NCBI GenBank assembly: GCA_016790625.1
Contig: JAEUNB010000379.1
Coordinates: 1 to 33,547 of the forward strand
Direction: 5' to 3'
Origin: Betaproteobacteria bacterium
GTDB taxonomy: Bacteria > Pseudomonadota > Gammaproteobacteria > Burkholderiales > Usitatibacteraceae
Length of the DNA: 33,547 nt
Both the position numbers and the translations under genes were made by a program. How positions within the stretch are numbered: the first letter of the stretch is position 1; each line of letters opens with the position of its first letter. The notes under the pieces are model-generated. The model made no database searches, was not told the DNA's origin, and saw only the letters and a program-made list of their open reading frames with translations. Shown here in pieces: positions 14,129 to 22,715 of the stretch.

Positions 14129-15637
14129 ATGAAAAAACAACAACCCGCCATGCGCGTGCTGCTTGAAATGCGCCCCGCACTCGATGGACATGCAGGTATC
14201 CCGCAGGAAACCCGCCTGCTGTTTCGCGGCCTGCGATTGATAGACCGCGTGCACATATCCGGTCTCATTCAAAGCTACGATCACGTGCTCGCCAGAGGGC
14301 TGCCAGCCGATGGAACGGAAGGCGCCGCCATTCCAGCCCACGAAAAAATCAATCGTCTATCGCAGGTCGCAATCACACTCCGGCAGGATTCCAACAGGCC
14401 AGACCTGGACGTGTTCAACCCTGGGCGGCACGGCCGCCGGATGTTACTGCGCTGGCTAATCGGCATGCGCGAGGAATTGTCCCGATTCGATGCCACGCAT
14501 TTTGAGGACTTCATTTGGCGGAACCTTTTCGCGCGCACGCTTCACGCGGATGACTTCAATACAGTGGTCAAGGCGGAATTCCGCATTGCGCGCGTGCCGT
14601 GGAAATCCGTGCAATACCACGCCTTGCTTACGCACAAGCTGGGTTTCGTCATGTATCCGAAGCTGGACACGTCGGATTTCGATTTCATGATTGCGGAGAC
14701 GCCTTATCCAGGCATTGTCTCGCCGAACACGCACCTGATCGTGCGCTACCACGATGCGATTCCGCTTCTGATGCCACATACGATCGCAAATAAGGTTATT
14801 CACCAGGCCACGCACTATCACGCCCTGCGAAGTAACGTAAAGCACGGAGCCTTTTTCGCGTGCGTCTCCGAAGCCACTCGCAGAGATCTGATTTCCATCT
14901 TCCCGGAAGTCGCTGCACGATCGATCACCATTCACAACATGGTTTCCCATCACTACCATCCTGAAGACTCGTCTCCGGCACGCGTACCTGAAATTGTCAG
15001 GACCCGGCTGAACGATGGTATCAAGGCCACCGGCAAGGAGACCGCCGGCATCAATGTCGAAAATTCGAAAAACGTCCAGCCGTTCGACTATCTGTTGATC
15101 GTTTCCACCATCGAGCCGCGAAAGAACCACACTACATTGCTGGCCGCGTGGGAGCACCTGCGCGCGGACCAGTATCCGAATCTCAAGCTGGTCGTGGTCG
15201 GCATGCTCGGGTGGGACCATGAGCCGATCCTGAAAAAGCTTCGCCCGTGGATTGAGCGTGAACAGCTATTCGTGCTCGAGGATGTTCCATCGCCCGAACT
15301 GCGTGTGCTTTACAAGCACGCGCTTGCGACGGTCTGCCCAAGCTATGGCGAAGGATTTGACTATTCCGGGGTCGAAGCAATGCGGTGCGGTGGCGCCGTC
15401 GTTGCTTCGGACATACCAGTTCATCATGAGATATACGGTGATGCCGCCGAATTTTTCAGCCCCTATTCGACCGCGGAGCTGGTGACCGCGATCGATGCTG
15501 TGATCTCTCCGAACGCGCATCCGAGACGCTCCGAGCTCATTGCAAAAGGTGCGGTGGTTTCCAGCCAATACCTGCCCGAGAAAATTTTGCCGCAATGGCA
15601 AGACATGCTGCAAACACGATTAAATTTGCACGTATAG
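14129..15637 (+). CDS. Glycosyltransferase family 4
   Basis: A 502-residue GT-B-fold glycosyltransferase, predicted to transfer a sugar from a nucleotide donor to the growing glycan in the cytoplasm. The C-terminal donor domain has STIEPRKNH (about 325-333), then PSYGEGFDYSGVEAMRCGG with the E-x7-E catalytic/donor motif, and SDIPVHHEIYGDAA. The N-terminal acceptor domain is long (about 300 residues) and not otherwise recognised. It starts 3 bp after kpsT, so the same transcript is likely. Donor and linkage cannot be read from the sequence; mannose or fucose are plausible given the locus. Confidence 0.92.
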   Translation: MKKQQPAMRVLLEMRPALDGHAGIPQETRLLFRGLRLIDRVHISGLIQSYDHVLARGLPADGTEGAAIPAHEKINRLSQVAITLRQDSNRPDLDVFNPGRHGRRMLLRWLIGMREELSRFDATHFEDFIWRNLFARTLHADDFNTVVKAEFRIARVPWKSVQYHALLTHKLGFVMYPKLDTSDFDFMIAETPYPGIVSPNTHLIVRYHDAIPLLMPHTIANKVIHQATHYHALRSNVKHGAFFACVSEATRRDLISIFPEVAARSITIHNMVSHHYHPEDSSPARVPEIVRTRLNDGIKATGKETAGINVENSKNVQPFDYLLIVSTIEPRKNHTTLLAAWEHLRADQYPNLKLVVVGMLGWDHEPILKKLRPWIEREQLFVLEDVPSPELRVLYKHALATVCPSYGEGFDYSGVEAMRCGGAVVASDIPVHHEIYGDAAEFFSPYSTAELVTAIDAVISPNAHPRRSELIAKGAVVSSQYLPEKILPQWQDMLQTRLNLHV

Positions 15638-15651
15638 AAATCAGGATGCCT

Positions 15652-16413
15652 ATGAATACCGACTTGGCATGGGAGGAATGGGGGCGGCGGGATCCGTATT
15701 TTGGCGTCATTACCGATCCCAAGTTCAGATCAAAATCGTTGTCCGATGACGCAAAACGCGAATTTTTTGAATCTGGTCGGCTGCACGCGGAATACGTAAT
15801 GCAAATGATCCAGCAGCACATCGATCCCGCATTCAAACCTGCAAGGGTGCTGGATTTCGGTTGTGGTGTAGGCCGGTTGCTGTTGCCTTTCGCCGCCATG
15901 GCCAACGAGGTCGTTGGACTCGATGTGTCGCCCTCGATGCTGGAAGAGGCCCGGCGCAACTGTGAAGTACGTGGCATCGCCAATGCGAAACTACTTGTGT
16001 CTGATGATTTCTTGTCAGCACTCTCCGGCCGCTTTGACTTGATTCACTCGTTCATCGTCTTCCAGCACATTCCTCCGGAGCGCGGACGGATCATTTTGCG
16101 CAAGCTGCTATCGCATCTCGCGCCGGGTGGCGTAGGCGCGCTCCATTTCACGTATTCAAAAAGCCAATACAACGCCACGCATGGCGTTCCGCCGAGACCG
16201 ATTCCACCTTTGGTAGACGGGTCGCGCGCCTCGAATCCTGACACCGCATTGCCCGCCAACAGCTGCGCGGACCCGGAAATGCAAATGAATCCTTACAACG
16301 CGACCGAATTGCTCTTCATCACCCAGTCTGCTGGCGTATCCAGACTTCATGCCGAATTCACCGATCATGGCGGCGAATTGGGCATTTTCATGTTCTTTCA
16401 AAAACTCGCCTGA
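15652..16413 (+). CDS. Class I SAM-dependent methyltransferase
   Basis: A 253-residue Rossmann-fold methyltransferase. The SAM-binding motif I VLDFGCGVGRLLLP lies near residues 66-79, the acidic strand end VVGLDVSPSMLE follows, and FDLIHSFIVFQHI is the motif IV/post-II region. The start chosen is the second of two nearby ATGs because AGGA lies 5 nt before it; an upstream frame overlapping the glycosyltransferase was rejected. It is the last gene of the plus-strand unit, ending 7 bp from the convergent fusion gene. In this setting it probably methylates a sugar hydroxyl of the capsule, but the acceptor is unknown. Confidence 0.9.
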   Translation: MNTDLAWEEWGRRDPYFGVITDPKFRSKSLSDDAKREFFESGRLHAEYVMQMIQQHIDPAFKPARVLDFGCGVGRLLLPFAAMANEVVGLDVSPSMLEEARRNCEVRGIANAKLLVSDDFLSALSGRFDLIHSFIVFQHIPPERGRIILRKLLSHLAPGGVGALHFTYSKSQYNATHGVPPRPIPPLVDGSRASNPDTALPANSCADPEMQMNPYNATELLFITQSAGVSRLHAEFTDHGGELGIFMFFQKLA

Positions 16414-16420
16414 TGACCTT

Positions 16421-17770
16421 TTAGACGCGATCGTGTTGTCTCGGCAAATAGCCAAGCAAATTGGCATTTGTCGCCAATGACGTCCTGGACGCAACGAACA
16501 CTGCTCGAGTAAGCCCCACTGCGTTGGTCGCAGGCGCATCGGGCCAGACAAGAGGAAACTCTTCGTGAGCAGGCTGGGTGCGAGTCGCATAAACATGACC
16601 AAACAACGCGGAGAGCTTGTTCCAAACCCATTGCCTTGTGGGCCGACAGCCAGTGCCATGAAACGCTTGCGTGACATCGTCGCGAGACTCCGGCACCGGA
16701 TTCACGTTGACCCCATCACCGCAAGTAACACAAGTCTCCAGCACAAGGATGCCTTGGCAGTGGTCAGCCAGATAGGAGAGAACCCGTCCGGGATCAGTAA
16801 CGTGATAGAGAAGGCCATAACAATGAATCAAATCGAAGCGGCGGCTTAGCGATTCGGGCCGCTCCATATCCAGTACCTGTGTCGTGACACGCGCATCTTC
16901 GCAAAAGCGGCGCCGAAGGTAGTCCACATTCTCCGGCCGTGCATCGGTACTCAAGACATGGCAGTCGCGGTCCAAATAGAAACTGGTGTGATCGCCAATG
17001 CCAGCACCTACTTCCAGCACTTCGCGGTCGTACAGCGGGAGTCCCAACGACGACAAGTGCTCCAGCCGGCGTTGGTTATGCCGTAAATAGTGTTCGGAGT
17101 GAAAACTAGCCGCAACATCTACAGCCTTGGCCCTCTTGAACAACACATCATCATGTCCGCTGGACGGTTGCCATTGCGGCACGAATCCGGCTCGGTCCAG
17201 CCATTGGCACAGCTCATGCCAGCGCGCACCACCCTTATAAACCTCGACCAGACTGACTTCGCAAAAAATGGCAGCGCAGCTGGCCAAGGCGTCACCTGCC
17301 CCCTGCAAAGCAAGCAACTCGGCCCCCTGCAGATCCAGCACCCAAAAGTCGTACCCCGCGTGATCGACCCCGCTTCGATGTAACAGCGTATCGAGTCGAA
17401 TCGTCGGCAGGGTCAGTTTTGCCACCATAGCCAGCCCCAGTTCGGGCCACAGCGAATTCCTGCCGACGGCATGGTCCCCGAAGGCAAACAACGAGGACGA
17501 CACGCCTTCACCATTATTCGAGATGTGAAACTCACACAACTTGTTGTCACTGGAACTCAACAGGCCGCAAAGCCCCAGCTGCCGGGGGAAGGTACGCAGA
17601 CGCTCAACAAGCCTCGAGTGAATGTGCGGCAATGCCTCCACCCAAACCACCGGCTTTCCCTCAGCAGCATATATTTCGGCCTCATGGCCGAGATGCGCTC
17701 CCAGGTGCAGAACACCTCGGGCACTGGCAAGGCAGCTTTGATACTGCTTTTTGCGTTGTTCGGCGGTCAT
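16421..17770 (-). CDS. Fused FkbM + class I methyltransferase
   Basis: A 449-residue protein with two methyltransferase domains. Residues about 15-215 are FkbM-like: GVLHLGAHLGHEAEIYA as motif I, VWVEALP, and YDFWVLDLQGAELLALQGA in place of the usual 'kiDvEGaE-vLkGa'. Residues about 218-440 are a second SAM Rossmann domain: EVLEVGAGIGDHTSFYL at 250-266, STDARPENVDYLRRRF, and FDLIHCYGLLYHV. The ATG at 17770 is preferred to a TTG one codon upstream; no strong ribosome site is seen. It follows fcl by 42 bp and is the last gene of the minus-strand unit. Two methylations of one glycan, or one active and one regulatory domain, are both possible. Confidence 0.88.
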   Translation of the reverse strand: MTAEQRKKQYQSCLASARGVLHLGAHLGHEAEIYAAEGKPVVWVEALPHIHSRLVERLRTFPRQLGLCGLLSSSDNKLCEFHISNNGEGVSSSLFAFGDHAVGRNSLWPELGLAMVAKLTLPTIRLDTLLHRSGVDHAGYDFWVLDLQGAELLALQGAGDALASCAAIFCEVSLVEVYKGGARWHELCQWLDRAGFVPQWQPSSGHDDVLFKRAKAVDVAASFHSEHYLRHNQRRLEHLSSLGLPLYDREVLEVGAGIGDHTSFYLDRDCHVLSTDARPENVDYLRRRFCEDARVTTQVLDMERPESLSRRFDLIHCYGLLYHVTDPGRVLSYLADHCQGILVLETCVTCGDGVNVNPVPESRDDVTQAFHGTGCRPTRQWVWNKLSALFGHVYATRTQPAHEEFPLVWPDAPATNAVGLTRAVFVASRTSLATNANLLGYLPRQHDRV

Positions 17771-17812
17771 CAAGATGGCGAGCGTCTATCCACGTCTCGC
17801 CGCATCGAGTCG

Positions 17813-18784
17813 CTATCCACGAAAGCGATCTTGATTACCCAGGAACCACGCGTAAGCATCGCGCAAACCGTCCTCCAGGCCGATACTCGACTTCCAGCCA
17901 AGTGACTGGAGTCGAGAAACATCCATCAGTTTTCGCGACGTGCCGTCCGGCTTGGACGAATCGAACACGAGCTCACCGGTGAATCCAGTGACTCGAGCCA
18001 GTGTCTCCGCCAGCTCACGGATGCTGCAATCCACTCCGGTTCCTACATTGATATGCGACAACATGGGCTGCGTATGCTCGGCGTAGGTCTGCTGGCTCAA
18101 TCCCATCACATGGACGCAGGCAGCCGCCATATCGTCAACGTGCAGGAATTCGCGCATCGGCTTTCCGCTACCCCATATTACGACCTCATCAGCCCTGGAC
18201 TGAACCGCCTCGTGAAAACGACGCAGCAACGCTGGAATGACATGCGAATTCTCCGGGTGATAATTATCGTTCGGCCCATACAGATTGGTTGGCATCACCG
18301 AGCGATAGTCTCGGCCATACTGGCGGTTGTAACTCTCGCAAAGTTTGATACCCGCAATCTTCGCTACTGCATAAGGCTCATTGGTTGGCTCCAGCGCGCC
18401 TGTCAGCAGCGCCTCCTCTTTCATTGGCTGCACTGCATTGCGCGGGTAAATACACGATGAGCCGAGTAGCAACAACTTCTGCACGCCCGCCACGTGCGCA
18501 CAGTGAATGACATTGCACTGCACCAGCAGGTTTTCGTAGATAAACTCGGCTGGGTAGGTATTGTTCGCATGGATTCCGCCAACCTTGGCAGCGGCGACAT
18601 AGATGGCATCGAAACTCTGGTCGCGGAAGAACGTCTCCGTGTCGCTCTGACGCATCAGATCAAGCTCATCATGGGTCCGAGTGACGATGTTTGTAACGCC
18701 CATAGCCTCAAGGCGTCGCACGATTGCCGACCCCACCATGCCGCGGTGGCCGGCGACAAACACTCTTCCATCAACTTTTGCCAT
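17813..18784 (-). CDS. fcl: GDP-L-fucose synthase
   Basis: A 323-residue short-chain dehydrogenase that epimerises and reduces GDP-4-keto-6-deoxymannose to GDP-L-fucose with NADPH. The nucleotide motif GHRGMVG lies at 12-18, the diagnostic GSSCIYP near 108-114, and the catalytic Y-x3-K at Tyr138/Lys142 (EPYAVAK), with Ser109. [20 protein letters not shown] is typical of Fcl/WcaG. Length matches the family. It begins 2 bp after gmd, an arrangement found in many fucose loci. Confidence 0.97.
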   Translation of the reverse strand: MAKVDGRVFVAGHRGMVGSAIVRRLEAMGVTNIVTRTHDELDLMRQSDTETFFRDQSFDAIYVAAAKVGGIHANNTYPAEFIYENLLVQCNVIHCAHVAGVQKLLLLGSSCIYPRNAVQPMKEEALLTGALEPTNEPYAVAKIAGIKLCESYNRQYGRDYRSVMPTNLYGPNDNYHPENSHVIPALLRRFHEAVQSRADEVVIWGSGKPMREFLHVDDMAAACVHVMGLSQQTYAEHTQPMLSHINVGTGVDCSIRELAETLARVTGFTGELVFDSSKPDGTSRKLMDVSRLQSLGWKSSIGLEDGLRDAYAWFLGNQDRFRG

Positions 18785-18786
18785 TG

Positions 18787-19905
18787 TTAGCCTTCGACCG
18801 AAACAGGAACCTCGAATCCGTGCTTTCGCAGCAAGGCGTGGCGCTGGGCCTCCCTAAGGTCAGCCAACACCATCTCGGCACACATCTGTTGGACCGTGAT
18901 TTCAGGCACCCACCCCAACTTGGTCTTGGCCTTGGTTGGATCGCCCAGAAGGGTTTCAACTTCTGCCGGCCGGAAGTAGCGCTGGTCGATCTGCACAATC
19001 ACGTCCCCAACCTTCAGCGCCGGCGCCTTGTCGCCGCTGACCGCCGAAACCACACCTTTTTCATCTACGCCACTGCCTTCGAAGCGCAAGGTCAACCCCA
19101 ACTCGGCGGCAGCCATGCAAATAAAGTCACGTACCGAATACTGGACACCCGTGGCGATTACAAAATCTTCCGCTACGTCCTGCTGGAGCATCATCCACTG
19201 CATGCGTACATAGTCCTTTGCATGCCCCCAGTCGCGCAGCGCATCCATGTTTCCCATGAACAAGGATTTTTCGAGGCCCTGGGCGATATTGGCAAGGCCG
19301 CGAGTAATCTTGCGTGTCACAAAGGTTTCGCCGCGGCGTGGTGACTCATGGTTAAAGAGAATGCCATTGCACGCATACATCCCGTAAGACTCCCGGTAAT
19401 TCACCGTTATCCAATAGGCATACAGCTTGGCCACACCATACGGACTGCGTGGATAAAACGGTGTCGTCTCGCGTTGTGGAGTCTCTTGAACCAGGCCATA
19501 TAGCTCAGATGTCGATGCTTGATAGAACCGCGTTTTTTTCTCCAGTCCCAGCAGACGTATCGCCTCCAACAGGCGTAGCGTACCCATTGCATCGACATCT
19601 GCCGTGTACTCGGGCGACTCGAAGCTCACCGCCACATGCGACTGCGCGCCAAGGTTATAGACCTCGTCGGGCTGAATTTCCTGCATGATCCGTGTCAGAT
19701 TGGATGAATCCGTCAGATCGCCGTAGTGCAAGATGAATCGTTGATTGTCGACATGCGGATCCTGATAGATGTGATCGATACGCTGTGTGTTGAACAGCGA
19801 GGCACGCCGCTTGATGCCGTGGACCTCGTAGCCCTTTTGCAGCAGCAACTCGACCAAATAAGACCCATCCTGCCCTGTAACACCAGTAACGAGAGCTCTT
19901 TTCAT
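18787..19905 (-). CDS. gmd: GDP-mannose 4,6-dehydratase
   Basis: A 372-residue SDR enzyme making GDP-4-keto-6-deoxymannose from GDP-mannose. [10 protein letters not shown] at 8-17 is the NADP motif, STSELYG at 131-137 holds the catalytic Thr, and [10 protein letters not shown] gives Tyr156 and Lys160. The later [19 protein letters not shown] and LGNxDAxRDWG-like [17 protein letters not shown] are highly typical. GGATAG lies about 5 nt before the ATG. With ManC (plus strand) and Fcl (next gene) it completes GDP-L-fucose synthesis. A 107-bp gap separates it from the beta-helix gene upstream, so a separate promoter is possible, though I do not see a convincing one. Confidence 0.98.
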   Translation of the reverse strand: MKRALVTGVTGQDGSYLVELLLQKGYEVHGIKRRASLFNTQRIDHIYQDPHVDNQRFILHYGDLTDSSNLTRIMQEIQPDEVYNLGAQSHVAVSFESPEYTADVDAMGTLRLLEAIRLLGLEKKTRFYQASTSELYGLVQETPQRETTPFYPRSPYGVAKLYAYWITVNYRESYGMYACNGILFNHESPRRGETFVTRKITRGLANIAQGLEKSLFMGNMDALRDWGHAKDYVRMQWMMLQQDVAEDFVIATGVQYSVRDFICMAAAELGLTLRFEGSGVDEKGVVSAVSGDKAPALKVGDVIVQIDQRYFRPAEVETLLGDPTKAKTKLGWVPEITVQQMCAEMVLADLREAQRHALLRKHGFEVPVSVEG

Positions 19906-20012
19906 TTCTATCCGATCAATTTAGCTTCTGGTAAGTGCGATTCTGCGAACAGAACCGTGTCCGCTTCTTGCAAACATTTTAGTCGACAACCATCTAATGG
20001 CATCAAACTCGC

Positions 20013-22715
20013 TCATTCAACACGATTGCGCACCTCGATATCGTCCAGCCACGTTACAGCTTCTCCCGACCCATTCGAAACAAACCCGAGCCACTCGAGC
20101 GCAGTCCATTTGGCGTCGCGAAGAGGTAACGAATAGCTGCGCGCCGGTACACCTTCCTCTTCCACGGACAAAATCCATTGCCGGCCCGGCGCGTCACCCA
20201 GTGGCGCTGTCACGCTAAACACAATCCACTTTCCCGAAGGCACCGGCCCGAGGTCGCGGCCTCCAGCCGCCAGTTTGCCTGCCCGCACGGTGAACGATGG
20301 CCCTACTTTGTATGGCGTCGAAGCATCGCGCCACTCATGGTAGAAATTTCCTTGCACATCGAATGACGCTGCAAACCGAACGGTGGTAATGCCATTGCGA
20401 TGTTGCGGCCGGTAGTAGAAGAAGGGATCGTGATCATGCTTCAGGCCACCGACGTCAGTAACCTTAAGCGCTTGCGCTCCTGAATGGGCATTTTCGCGAC
20501 TGACTGCAATTGCATCTCCGCGCCCCTCGACGGAAACAACTGCAAAAGCCGGCTTGGTACCCTCGCGCTGAACTTCGAAACCCTCGACCAATTCCATGGC
20601 CGGCGGTGGTGGTTCCGGCACCGGTGTCCAGCTCTCCACGCGACTCCTTGATGTGCGTGGCGGGCCAGCATTGCGCGCGGCAGCATTCGCCTTGGCGATC
20701 TCGCCGAACCCCCTCTTTTTCGCCAGCGAAGCCTGCAGCACCCGGAAGTCGCCATTGGCCGGGCCGCGGAAGCCGGGGTCGGCCACGACAGATTGCTGAT
20801 CCTTGCCCGTCTCCTGCCACGCGGCAAACGACCGTCCCGCCCAGTCGATGGGGCGTTCACGCACGTCGAAGTAGATGTTGCGATCCATCACTACATTGCT
20901 GTCCGTCCATGTCCCACGCAGCATGGGCGCACCGTCGGTCACGACAATGTTGTCCTGAAACACAAACGAAACGTGATTCTCGGCCCGGGTCCGCTCCAGC
21001 TGCGCGTCCCGGCCCAAGGCAAACACGTTGTGGCGAATGAGATTGTCCCGGCCATAGTGTTGATGAAAGCCGCCCGAGTTGGTGCGATAAACGAGATTGT
21101 CCTCAAACAGCACTTGCGACGTTCCTTCATCCGCGTACAGGCCCCAGCCGCCACGTCCGTACTGGTCGTATGACATCACATCGTGAATCACATTGCCGCG
21201 AATTACTGTTCCCGGCGAAACGCCAAGTAAATAGATGCCCCCCATATCGCTGAGCCCGCCCTGACCGATGTGGTGGACATAATTGCCCTGAATCAGGTTG
21301 CCGGTCGCGACACTTTTGCCATACCCCCAGGTCCAGCCGACGCTGATACCGGTGTAATGGAAGTCGGTGATTTCGTTGCCTACCAGTCGGTTGTTGCCGG
21401 CGTGGCCAATCAGGACACCGACCGCGCCCGGATTCTCGCGGCCGCCGGCTTGAATCAGGTTACGCTCCACCGAGATGCCATCCGTCGAATTCTCGACCCC
21501 GGGCGCGTTGGTCGTCTCGCCGATTCGCACGCCACCGGCGCCAAGGTCCTCCAGCACAGACCCTGTGATTCGAGATGCATGCACGCCTCGTCTGAACCAG
21601 ACTCCATAGGCGCCGGTCTTGCTGATGCGCAGCCCTTCGAGCGCAATGCCTGAAGAATTTTCCACAATGATGGCTGCCGACGATTCAGCGGCAGCTTGCT
21701 GGCCCGCCGAACCGGCCGCGCCAAGCGGCTCCCCGGCATATTCGAATCGCAGGTTGCGGAGCGTTACATTTTTCGCGCCCTGGATGACCAGCCATTTGCC
21801 GACGACCGGCGCTACCACGTCGGCGTGCCGCATGTCTTCGCCAAGGCGCGGGAAGTAGTACAACCAGCCATCACGAGCAAGAAACCATTCGCCCGGCTCA
21901 TCGACCGCCGCAAGGTAATTGCCGATCTGGTAGCGCTGGTTGGGGCCGAAGTGAAAAAACGGCCATTGCGATTCAGTGCGCAGAAAGGCGATACCTGATG
22001 TTCGGTCAAATGATGAAACCCGATGGCGGGAAACAGACCACGAGTGCCAGGCAGTAATCTCGACGTCCTCAAGCTCCCCGGCCGGCATGCGATCGATTTG
22101 CTTCACTTCAGTCGCCGACATGCGAAACGCCTGGCGTGAAAAATCGCGCGGCGCAGACGACTGGGGGTCTTTCGCGTAGCCTACCGGCCCCGCCATATAG
22201 AGCCATCCGGCGTTCGGTGTTCGCGCGCGCTGCGCGCGCTTGCCGTTCACCCACAGTTGCTCGAAACGGAAATCCACTTTTGCACGCCAGATTCCACGCT
22301 CAAATTCTTGAAATCCGGAAATGCTGCGCCCGCCTAAGATGGTCGGGGCCGATTGGGGGTCAGCGCCAAGCATGGTCAAGCCTGAGTTACTTGCTGAAAT
22401 GACAATCCCATCTTTCAGCCGATAAGTGCCAGGCAAAAGCCTCAATTCACCCTGTGGGCACTGTTTGATCGCTACGGCGATGCTCGCAAAGGGCGCAACC
22501 CGTGTCCCGGAATCTGCATCGTTGCCAGTCGGCGATACCCATGCCAGACAGGAAGTCAGCGCGCAAGCGGGAAAAGAGGGTGCAGACAGAAGGATCGCTC
22601 TGCCTAACTGTTTACACAAGTCAAAAAAATCTGGTCGCGAGGTAATCGCGCTTGCCACAAATGAAGAAGGGGCTCGCGACTCCACCTTCCATTCATGTCG
22701 CGCTAAAGGCCGCAC
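20013..22715 (-). CDS. Exported parallel beta-helix protein, possible glycoside hydrolase
   Basis: A large (up to 900 residues) protein of the right-handed parallel beta-helix class. It opens with WVSPTGNDADSGTRVAPFAS near residue 59, the DUF1565-like start common in secreted beta-helix enzymes. Next come 'QLWVNGKRAQRARTPN' and many helix coils (about 300-600) such as NRLVGNEI, IQGNYVHHIG and VIRGNVIHDV. A beta-sandwich C-terminus (about 690-900) could bind carbohydrate. The architecture recalls GH141-like enzymes, some of which are alpha-L-fucosidases; that is a recollection, not a search result. The N-terminus is uncertain: the GTG at 22715 overlaps the upstream gene by 13 nt. A hydrophobic stretch with possible lipobox LTSC (Cys56) suggests a signal peptide that would fit better with a later start near residue 33 (TTG). 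Confidence 0.82.
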   Translation of the reverse strand: MRPLARHEWKVESRAPSSFVASAITSRPDFFDLCKQLGRAILLSAPSFPACALTSCLAWVSPTGNDADSGTRVAPFASIAVAIKQCPQGELRLLPGTYRLKDGIVISASNSGLTMLGADPQSAPTILGGRSISGFQEFERGIWRAKVDFRFEQLWVNGKRAQRARTPNAGWLYMAGPVGYAKDPQSSAPRDFSRQAFRMSATEVKQIDRMPAGELEDVEITAWHSWSVSRHRVSSFDRTSGIAFLRTESQWPFFHFGPNQRYQIGNYLAAVDEPGEWFLARDGWLYYFPRLGEDMRHADVVAPVVGKWLVIQGAKNVTLRNLRFEYAGEPLGAAGSAGQQAAAESSAAIIVENSSGIALEGLRISKTGAYGVWFRRGVHASRITGSVLEDLGAGGVRIGETTNAPGVENSTDGISVERNLIQAGGRENPGAVGVLIGHAGNNRLVGNEITDFHYTGISVGWTWGYGKSVATGNLIQGNYVHHIGQGGLSDMGGIYLLGVSPGTVIRGNVIHDVMSYDQYGRGGWGLYADEGTSQVLFEDNLVYRTNSGGFHQHYGRDNLIRHNVFALGRDAQLERTRAENHVSFVFQDNIVVTDGAPMLRGTWTDSNVVMDRNIYFDVRERPIDWAGRSFAAWQETGKDQQSVVADPGFRGPANGDFRVLQASLAKKRGFGEIAKANAAARNAGPPRTSRSRVESWTPVPEPPPPAMELVEGFEVQREGTKPAFAVVSVEGRGDAIAVSRENAHSGAQALKVTDVGGLKHDHDPFFYYRPQHRNGITTVRFAASFDVQGNFYHEWRDASTPYKVGPSFTVRAGKLAAGGRDLGPVPSGKWIVFSVTAPLGDAPGRQWILSVEEEGVPARSYSLPLRDAKWTALEWLGFVSNGSGEAVTWLDDIEVRNRVE

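Noticed and set aside
19941-19954. TTCTG-CGAA-CAGAA repeat upstream of gmd, considered as a LexA or promoter site
   Set aside because: Does not match the CTGT-N8-ACAG LexA pattern and has no paired promoter hexamers.
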